Positions 59,125-64,000 of a stretch of DNA of 64,000 nt are shown piece after piece. Within the stretch, counting starts at the first letter, position 1. The number at the start of each line of letters is the position of its first letter. A program made the translations under genes and the position numbers. The notes beneath the pieces are model-generated. The model searched no databases, had not been told where the DNA came from, and worked only from the letters and a program-made list of their open reading frames with translations. This DNA comes from Acinetobacter proteolyticus (lineage in GTDB: Bacteria; Pseudomonadota; Gammaproteobacteria; Pseudomonadales; Moraxellaceae), in contig NZ_KB849179.1 in NCBI RefSeq assembly GCF_000367945.1, forward strand, positions 1,435,459 to 1,499,458, read 5' to 3'.

Positions 59125-59841
59125 GTGACCTACCTGTTTATTTCAGATCTACATTTGTCACCTGATCACCCTCGACTCGTTCGAGGGTTTTTAGCTTTAT
59201 TGAAACAATACCAGCATAAAAACACACAACTCTATATTTTGGGTGATTGGTTTAATGCTTGGATTGGTGATGATTACACTGCCTCATGGTTAGATGAAAT
59301 TGTCAGTGCTTTGCAAAAATTCACCGCAGCGAACAATCAAGTTTATTTCCAAGTTGGGAACCGAGATTTTGCCTTAGGTCAAAAATTCTTAAAACAATTC
59401 GATGGCATTTTACTGCCTGACGTTTATACCTTAAATATTCAGCGACATACGTTCCGACTGGAACATGGCGATGCGCTCTGTACCGATGATGTTGCCTACC
59501 AACGTTTTCGCAAAGTGATTCGTAATCCCGTATTATTGGGGCTAATAAAACGCACCCCATTGAGCTTTAGACAAAAACTTGCCAATGGTTTCCGTAAAAA
59601 AAGTAGCGAAACCAAACAGCTGAAAAGCTATGACATCATGGATGTTAATGCTCAAGCAGTAGAATCCGTGATTGAACACGTCGATTATTTAATTCACGGT
59701 CATACCCATCGTCCAGAGATTCACCATGTCCTGAATAAACAGCGTATTGTTTTAGGCGATTGGCGAGCTGATTCAGCTTGGATCTTAGAACTCAGCCCAC
59801 AAGAAAATTATCAATTAGATTTTAAACAGTGGCATTATTAA
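59125..59841 (+). CDS. lpxH: UDP-2,3-diacylglucosamine diphosphatase
   Basis: It cleaves UDP-diacylglucosamine to lipid X and UMP in lipid A synthesis at the inner face of the cytoplasmic membrane. The 238-residue metallophosphoesterase has the metal motifs ISDLHLS (residues 6-12), GDWFNAWIGDD, GNRDF and HGHTHRPEIH. The start is a GTG with AGGA seven bases before it; no ATG is available. It is placed after ppiB, and the repeat element lies between. Confidence 0.94.
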   Translation: MTYLFISDLHLSPDHPRLVRGFLALLKQYQHKNTQLYILGDWFNAWIGDDYTASWLDEIVSALQKFTAANNQVYFQVGNRDFALGQKFLKQFDGILLPDVYTLNIQRHTFRLEHGDALCTDDVAYQRFRKVIRNPVLLGLIKRTPLSFRQKLANGFRKKSSETKQLKSYDIMDVNAQAVESVIEHVDYLIHGHTHRPEIHHVLNKQRIVLGDWRADSAWILELSPQENYQLDFKQWHY

Positions 59842-60007
59842 CACACAAGGAATATAAGTAAAATCAATAAATTAATATAAATTTCTTTAAATAAAACTTA
59901 CTCCCCATATCACATAGCTGCAATTTTTAGTTTCATTTTATTTTAGCGTAACCTAACAATGCTCATCTATATTGAATTTACACAACACAATTCAGGATGA
60001 ATTTTCG

Positions 60008-60323
60008 ATGCTAAAAAGAATGTCTTTTCTCACTTTGTTAATTATTTCGACTAAAGAATATTGAATCTAAACGAGAGCAGCTAAAAAATCACTCCCAGAA
60101 CTACAATTAGTCTATGACGATGAGAAAACAGGACATGCAAAAGTCAATGTTAAATCGGATAAAGGCTGTGCAAAACAAATAGCAGAAGATCTTTTAGCTG
60201 TTCCCTGTTGAGATTAGTGTAGTGCCATCTGGTGGAAGAGTAGCTACCAGAGGTAGGATCTCCTCTACAGCGATCTATACAAGTCTCGATTATTTAAAAG
60301 GTACTGCCATTGTTACACAATAA
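60008..60323 (+). pseudogene. Decayed small lipoprotein gene (two stops and a frameshift)
   Basis: From the ATG at 60008 the frame reads MLKRMSFLTLLIIS..., the start of a signal peptide, and meets TGA at 60062 and TAA at 60068. The same frame then codes for KSLPELQLVYDDEKTGHAKV and on to AEDLLAVPC before a TGA at 60209. One base out of frame, from 60204, it continues as PVEISVVPSGGRVATRGRIS and ends at 60323. Removing one C from the CCC at 60203-60205 joins the two parts. It therefore appears to be a recent pseudogene of a small secreted or lipid-anchored protein of unknown family. Confidence 0.7.
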
Positions 60324-60747
60324 ATTACCCCAACTATTCATAATAGGGCTTTCTTGTTTTGTATTTAGTGGCTGTACCACTAAATCGAAATCTGCAAGCA
60401 CTCCTATACCTCAGGTAGAAAATATTTCACAGAATGAAATCAACTTAATGACATACCAGAAAATGGGCAAAGGGTCCCGACTCACTTTTATTTTGGGTGT
60501 ACTTCAGAAGGATATAAATAAGTGTATCTATATTTCGACTGGACAGAGAGATATTCCTATTATTTTTCCAAATAGTTTTAAAGTAAAAAATAATATTATT
60601 TCAGATGGAAATATTGAACTTAAAATTGGCCAAAAAATCATGGCAACAGGACATGCAACTTCAGTAGATAATGCGATCTCTACTTTAAACATTCCTTATT
60701 ATGATTGTTTAAATAAAAAAGATATCGTTTGGATCTATGGACAATAA
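60310..60747 (+). CDS. Hypothetical lipoprotein
   Basis: This 145-residue product begins with an apparent TTG overlapping the end of the pseudogene. It has a lipoprotein signal, PQLFIIGLSCFVFSGC, with the lipid cysteine at 22. The mature part is beta-rich in look (LKIGQKIMATGHATSVDNAI) with two cysteines. I do not recognise a family. It was probably translated in tandem with the now-broken upstream gene, so its expression may be reduced. Confidence 0.55.
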   Translation: MLHNKLPQLFIIGLSCFVFSGCTTKSKSASTPIPQVENISQNEINLMTYQKMGKGSRLTFILGVLQKDINKCIYISTGQRDIPIIFPNSFKVKNNIISDGNIELKIGQKIMATGHATSVDNAISTLNIPYYDCLNKKDIVWIYGQ

Positions 60748-60774
60748 ATTTACAAATATAGGGTAAATAACAAT

Positions 60775-60807
60775 GGCAGGACATGATATCAAAATCATGT
60801 TCCTGCC
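60775..60807. other. Imperfect hairpin after the lipoprotein gene
   Basis: GGCAGG-ACATGAT pairs with ATCATGT-TCCTGCC across a 6-base loop, with one bulge. No T-run follows. It may end the lipoprotein transcript. Confidence 0.45.
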
Positions 60808-60839
60808 AAGTTATTTAAGATAAGTAGCTTTGTTTCATA

Positions 60840-60896
60840 AAAATTTAAGGCTGTACTAGATTTGCATTATGCTAATCTAGTACAGCCTTAAATTTT
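60840..60896. repeat. 23-bp perfect inverted repeat with an 11-base loop
   Basis: The arms 60840-60862 and 60874-60896 are exact reverse complements, containing GGCTGTACTAGATT and AATCTAGTACAGCC. The structure lies 20 bases upstream of the nitroreductase start. It resembles a minimal palindromic mobile element or joined insertion-sequence ends more than an ordinary terminator, since the T-runs are weak. It would also form a strong RNA hairpin before the gene. Confidence 0.75.
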
Positions 60897-60915
60897 AAAA
60901 TCGAGTAAATGACGG

Positions 60916-61569
60916 ATGGATACTTTAGCTACGGCAAAAACACGTTACGCCACAAAAGCTTATGATGCAGAGAAAAAAATTCCTCAGGCGCAGTTTGAGA
61001 AATTATTAGAAATTTTACGTTTCAGCCCTTCTTCAGTCAATATTCAGCCTTGGCACTTCTTGGTTGCTGAATCTGATCAAGCAAAGCAGCGTATCGCATC
61101 GGCATTGACTGGAAATTATGTGTATAACGCGGCCAAAGTTCTCAATTCTTCACATACCTTAGTATTTTGCACGCGTACCGATATTTCTGCTGAATACTTA
61201 GAACAATTATTACAGCAAGATGATGCCAGTGGTCGCTTTAAAGATGAAACTGCCAAACAAGGACAACGTGCTACCCGTTCTGGTTATGTTGAATTCTATC
61301 GTAATGAACTGAAAAATCTTCCGGCATGGATGGAAAACCAAACCTATCTTGCACTCGGACAACTGTTGTTTGCAGCAGGTCTAGAAGGAATCGACGCAAC
61401 ACCTATGGAAGGGTTTGATAGAGAGCTCATAAATAAAGAATTTGGTTTGGCTGAAAAAGGCTTAAAAGCCTCTGTAATTGTTGCACTCGGTTATCGCAGT
61501 GACAGTGATTTCAATGCCAAACTGCCGAAATCACGACTACCAGATGAAGTGGTTTTTACTCGCCTATAA
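60916..61569 (+). CDS. NAD(P)H-dependent nitroreductase, NfsB type
   Basis: This 217-residue flavin enzyme of the oxygen-insensitive nitroreductase family has TRYATKAYDAEKKIP and FSPSSVNIQPWHFLVAES at the N-terminus (FMN phosphate and ring contacts), and GLEGIDATPMEGFD with the closing VIVALGYRSDSDFNAKLPKSRLP typical of NfsB/NfnB. It reduces nitroaromatics, quinones or pteridines in vitro; the physiological substrate is uncertain. A long inverted repeat sits directly upstream. Confidence 0.9.
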   Translation: MDTLATAKTRYATKAYDAEKKIPQAQFEKLLEILRFSPSSVNIQPWHFLVAESDQAKQRIASALTGNYVYNAAKVLNSSHTLVFCTRTDISAEYLEQLLQQDDASGRFKDETAKQGQRATRSGYVEFYRNELKNLPAWMENQTYLALGQLLFAAGLEGIDATPMEGFDRELINKEFGLAEKGLKASVIVALGYRSDSDFNAKLPKSRLPDEVVFTRL

Positions 61570-61588
61570 CAGCACTTATTGAATGAAC

Positions 61589-61625
61589 GCCCTAATAATA
61601 ACTAGTTAAACCTTATTGTTAGGGC
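61589..61625. terminator. Hairpin between converging nitroreductase and oxidoreductase genes
   Basis: GCCCTAAtAATAA pairs with TTATTgTTAGGGC across an 11-base loop. It lies between two converging genes and can serve both, though T-runs are lacking. Confidence 0.55.
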
Positions 61626-61631
61626 TTAGCA

Positions 61632-62258
61632 TTACGCATTCGTATTGATTTGAGATTGGCTTAAAACAGTCTGGTCTAATTCTTCAAAGAAGACCTTCAG
61701 ATCATCGGCCTGAATAAAATCTGCTTTAAATAGCATCGAGGTTTGGACGTCATCAATCCCACAATAGGCAAAAATACCCTCCACGATTTGTTTGTGAATC
61801 GCTTGCGTATAACCGTGCCGATCATACCCAGATTGCGTCCCTGTTGCAGTCCCAATCAGTTTAACTGGAATATTTTTTAGAGTACCCAATAGATTGCCCT
61901 GTTCATCGTATTTATAGGCCCAGTCCTGACTAAATACACGTTCAAACCAACCTTTTAAGAAAGCTGGAACCGACCACCAATACACAGGAAAAATAAAATA
62001 GACAACATCCGCGCGATCAAATCGTGCTTGTTCGAATTGGACCTCTGCATCCAAAGCTTGACGACCACGATAAGCTTCAATATCAGAAAGCGTCATCAAA
62101 GCTTGAAAACCTTCCTTATATAAATCGGCAATTTCTACTGAAACTCCCTTATCAGTTAAATCATGAGAAATATACTGTGCAATCTGATGAGAAAGTGATT
62201 GTGTATCTGGATGCGTTATGACAATCAAAGCATGCTGGAGTTTATTTGAATTAGACAT
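61632..62258 (-). CDS. NAD(P)H oxidoreductase, flavodoxin-like fold
   Basis: This 208-residue protein of the NQO1/MdaB/YwrO family has HALIVITHPDTQSLSHQIA as the flavin phosphate loop. VVYFIFPVYWWSVPAFLKGWFERVFSQDWAY, the quinone-reductase signature, lies near residues 90-120, and GTATGTQSGYDRHGY follows. It probably reduces quinones by two electrons. A TetR gene lies 78 bases upstream on the same strand and may control it. Confidence 0.88.
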   Translation of the reverse strand: MSNSNKLQHALIVITHPDTQSLSHQIAQYISHDLTDKGVSVEIADLYKEGFQALMTLSDIEAYRGRQALDAEVQFEQARFDRADVVYFIFPVYWWSVPAFLKGWFERVFSQDWAYKYDEQGNLLGTLKNIPVKLIGTATGTQSGYDRHGYTQAIHKQIVEGIFAYCGIDDVQTSMLFKADFIQADDLKVFFEELDQTVLSQSQINTNA

Positions 62259-62336
62259 AGATCCATTCCGAATAGATGATTTACATAAGTTACCAATAGT
62301 AACTTATGCTGTCAACTCGGTTTTTAATGTCTGTAT

Positions 62337-62924
62337 TTAGGTCGCTGAATAATCTTGTAAAATAACTAAAAGTGAATTTTCCATCACCTGCTGTGCAGTC
62401 AGTGCATCAATTTGATTTTTACTTGCTGCTGTCGATACCGTTTCAATCAAGCCCATGATCGCGATCACGATCGCCTCACCCTCTTTTCCATCCAATTGAA
62501 TAAATGGATGGATGCTTTGTTTAAAAATTTCTGTGAATTTTTGCTGACATTGCTGAAAATAGTTTTGCAAGATATCACTACCAGACAAAGCCGCAATCAC
62601 CAATCCAACCTCTGGACCCGTTGAGATAAAACAACTTAAATAAGCGTCACAAAAAATATGAATGGTTTGCTGTAAGGTTTTTGCTTCGGCAGCTAAAGAC
62701 CGATTAAGCTCAGCAGTCTGTTTATCATCAAACTCCTGATAAATCGAAATCAACAACCCTTCGCGGTCAATAAAATGTCGATATGCAATTGGCTTAGTAA
62801 TACCAGCTTGCTCTGCTAAATATCCCAGAGTTAGGGCTTCTACACCTTGAGTTCGAATAATTGAACGGGCCACCTGCAACAATTGTTGTCTGCGCTCTTC
62901 TTTACTCAGTCTCTTACCAGTCAT
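62337..62924 (-). CDS. TetR-family regulator
   Basis: I take the ATG at 62924 (MTGKRLSKEERRQQLL...), with GGAAG upstream, giving 195 residues; a longer frame starts at TTG. Residues about 10-55 form the TetR helix-turn-helix (AEQAGITKPIAYRHFIDREGLL). The remainder is the variable helical ligand domain. It lies upstream of the quinone reductase-like gene and next to a transporter gene, so it may repress one or both. Confidence 0.87.
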   Translation of the reverse strand: MTGKRLSKEERRQQLLQVARSIIRTQGVEALTLGYLAEQAGITKPIAYRHFIDREGLLISIYQEFDDKQTAELNRSLAAEAKTLQQTIHIFCDAYLSCFISTGPEVGLVIAALSGSDILQNYFQQCQQKFTEIFKQSIHPFIQLDGKEGEAIVIAIMGLIETVSTAASKNQIDALTAQQVMENSLLVILQDYSAT

Positions 62925-62957
62925 AATTTTACTTCCATCAAATTTAACCAAATCGCT

Positions 62958-63815
62958 TTACATCATTGCTTTGGCTAAACACAGGACTGCAACCACACCA
63001 CAGATCAATCCAATCCAGGTATAGGCTTTTAAGCGTTCTTTAAATAATACTATGCCACTAAGAACACCAAGTACCACGACAAGAATATTCATACCCGCAA
63101 AAACAATGGCTGGCGTTTCTTTGAAAATCATATGCGCTTTGACATACAAGGCGATATTGGCAAAATTCAGTACACCTAAAACTAAACCCATAAAAATATT
63201 TTTAGGCTGCCAGTTCGGCTGGGTAATCGCAATATAAACAATAGATAAAATAAAGGCGGCAATAAACGTTAAATTCAACGTGACAGCAAACTGTAAACCT
63301 AGACTACTGCTATATTTTAGTAATACATCAATCGCAGCATAACCCGCCCAGACACTAAACAAAAACAAGGCTGATTTTAAATTTATGCCTTTACTTGTCT
63401 GCTCCGTGGCCTGTCCAATAATAATCGCTAAAATTGCGATGATCCCCAGCACCACACCAATTAATTTTAATTGGCTAAACTGCTCGCCAAAAATAAAATA
63501 GGCTGCCAATAACGACAGTATGACCGCCAAACGTTGGGCAATTTCAGTTTTTAAAATACCGGCAAATTGTAAAGATTTGGCTAGACATAAAAATATACTT
63601 GGCAATAATACTGCGAGCACAAAAATCAGCCACCACGGCGTATGATTGAATGAAATATGGGTAATATCTGTTTTAAACCAATAAAAACATAAAAGACTTG
63701 CGCTTAAATAATTCCACGCAATCATTTGAAAAACATCAAAGCCCTTTGCTTTTAAGTATTTCAGTAAAATCGAGACCAGTACACTACAACACGCCGCAGC
63801 AATAATCATTTCCAT
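62958..63815 (-). CDS. DMT/EamA-family membrane transporter
   Basis: This 285-residue protein has about 10 hydrophobic segments. AQRLAVILSLLAAYFIFGEQFS ends the first repeat, and MNILVVVLGVLSGIVLFKERLKAYTWIGLICGVVAVL ends the second. Small-metabolite export is usual for the family; the substrate is unknown. It precedes the TetR gene by 33 bases on the same strand, so the three genes may form one transcript. Confidence 0.8.
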   Translation of the reverse strand: MEMIIAAACCSVLVSILLKYLKAKGFDVFQMIAWNYLSASLLCFYWFKTDITHISFNHTPWWLIFVLAVLLPSIFLCLAKSLQFAGILKTEIAQRLAVILSLLAAYFIFGEQFSQLKLIGVVLGIIAILAIIIGQATEQTSKGINLKSALFLFSVWAGYAAIDVLLKYSSSLGLQFAVTLNLTFIAAFILSIVYIAITQPNWQPKNIFMGLVLGVLNFANIALYVKAHMIFKETPAIVFAGMNILVVVLGVLSGIVLFKERLKAYTWIGLICGVVAVLCLAKAMM

Positions 63816-63841
63816 AGTATTTATTCTTGCTTTTTAAAGAC

Positions 63842-63876
63842 AAAAAAATGCCAGTCGATTACAAGACTGGCATTTT
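63842..63876 (-). terminator. Terminator downstream of the probable hfq gene
   Basis: AAAATGCCAGTC/GACTGGCATTTT is a 12-bp perfect stem with an 8-base loop. Read leftward it is followed by a T-run, 20 bases after the partial gene ends. Confidence 0.88.
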
Positions 63877-63895
63877 CTTAAAGATCATCAATCAA

Positions 63896-64000
63896 TTAAC
63901 GATTGTTTTCGTCTTCTTGACCATCTTCAAATTTAGTTTCGCCATCGAAGCCACCTTGATGACCAAAGCCACCTTGACCACCGAAGCCACCTTGACCACC
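63896..64000 (-). CDS. hfq: C-terminal part of a glycine-rich protein, probably Hfq (5' part beyond window)
   Basis: Only the last 34 codons are visible. They encode GGQGGF repeats followed by an acidic tail (DGETKFEDGQEDENNR). Acinetobacter Hfq is known for an unusually long, glycine-rich C-terminus of this repetitive kind beyond the RNA-binding Sm core, which makes hfq the best guess. The Sm core itself lies outside the window, so another glycine-rich protein cannot be excluded. Confidence 0.6.
   Translation of the reverse strand, partial: GGQGGFGGQGGFGHQGGFDGETKFEDGQEDENNR

Noticed and set aside
63950..64000. Tandem DNA repeat at the right edge, CRISPR-like at first sight
   Set aside because: The unit is 18 bases and codes in frame for GGQGGF; there are no spacers.

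Overview
The window reads as the chromosome of an Acinetobacter species (Moraxellaceae). The main support is a pcaIJFBDKCHG-quiBCXA cluster with a divergent pcaU, in the same order as described for A. baylyi ADP1. A carnitine monooxygenase matching the Acinetobacter CntA active site and the C-terminus of what looks like the long glycine-rich Acinetobacter Hfq agree with this. I cannot name the species. Most of the window is nutrient catabolism; one AT-rich island carries a type VI secretion effector.

Layout. 1-3.25 kb: purine catabolism on the minus strand (uraD, uraH, urate/xanthine permease, a porin remnant, and an 8-oxoguanine deaminase-like gene cut by the left edge). 3.4-17.6 kb: a minus-strand run taking quinate/shikimate (periplasmic PQQ dehydrogenase QuiA, porin QuiX, periplasmic QuiC and QuiB) to protocatechuate, and then through the beta-ketoadipate pathway (PcaHG, B, C, D, IJ, F, plus uptake by PcaK). 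PcaU is encoded divergently, and a three-copy 10-bp operator lies between. 19.2-22.6 kb: an aspartate/alanine antiporter with aspartate 4-decarboxylase. 22.7-33.4 kb: carnitine use, comprising a BCCT transporter, a possible acylcarnitine esterase, CntA/CntB splitting carnitine to trimethylamine and malic semialdehyde, an aldehyde dehydrogenase giving malate, and a D-malate dehydrogenase giving pyruvate. A divergent LysR gene, a DMT transporter and a porin follow.

33.6-45.5 kb: the accessory region. It holds a VgrG with a long C-terminal extension, a 1668-residue Rhs protein with a toxin tip I do not recognise, and downstream a row of small AT-rich genes. Three of these encode related lipoproteins, the first of them starting at the toxin stop codon; they look like periplasmic immunity proteins. 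This is the best candidate for a little-described system.

45.7-58.4 kb: a PIF1-like helicase with a CHMI-family partner, a hydrolase, then ethanolamine use without microcompartment genes (GAF regulator, aldehyde dehydrogenase, permease, EutB, EutC), a glutamine amidotransferase-like protein and glnS. 58.5-64 kb: ppiB, lpxH, a decayed lipoprotein gene beside an intact one, a nitroreductase, a quinone-reductase-like gene, a TetR regulator, a DMT transporter and the 3' end of probable hfq. A roughly 70-bp double-hairpin repeat occurs twice, between pcaJ and pcaF and between ppiB and lpxH. I saw no tRNA, rRNA, CRISPR array or complete insertion sequence.
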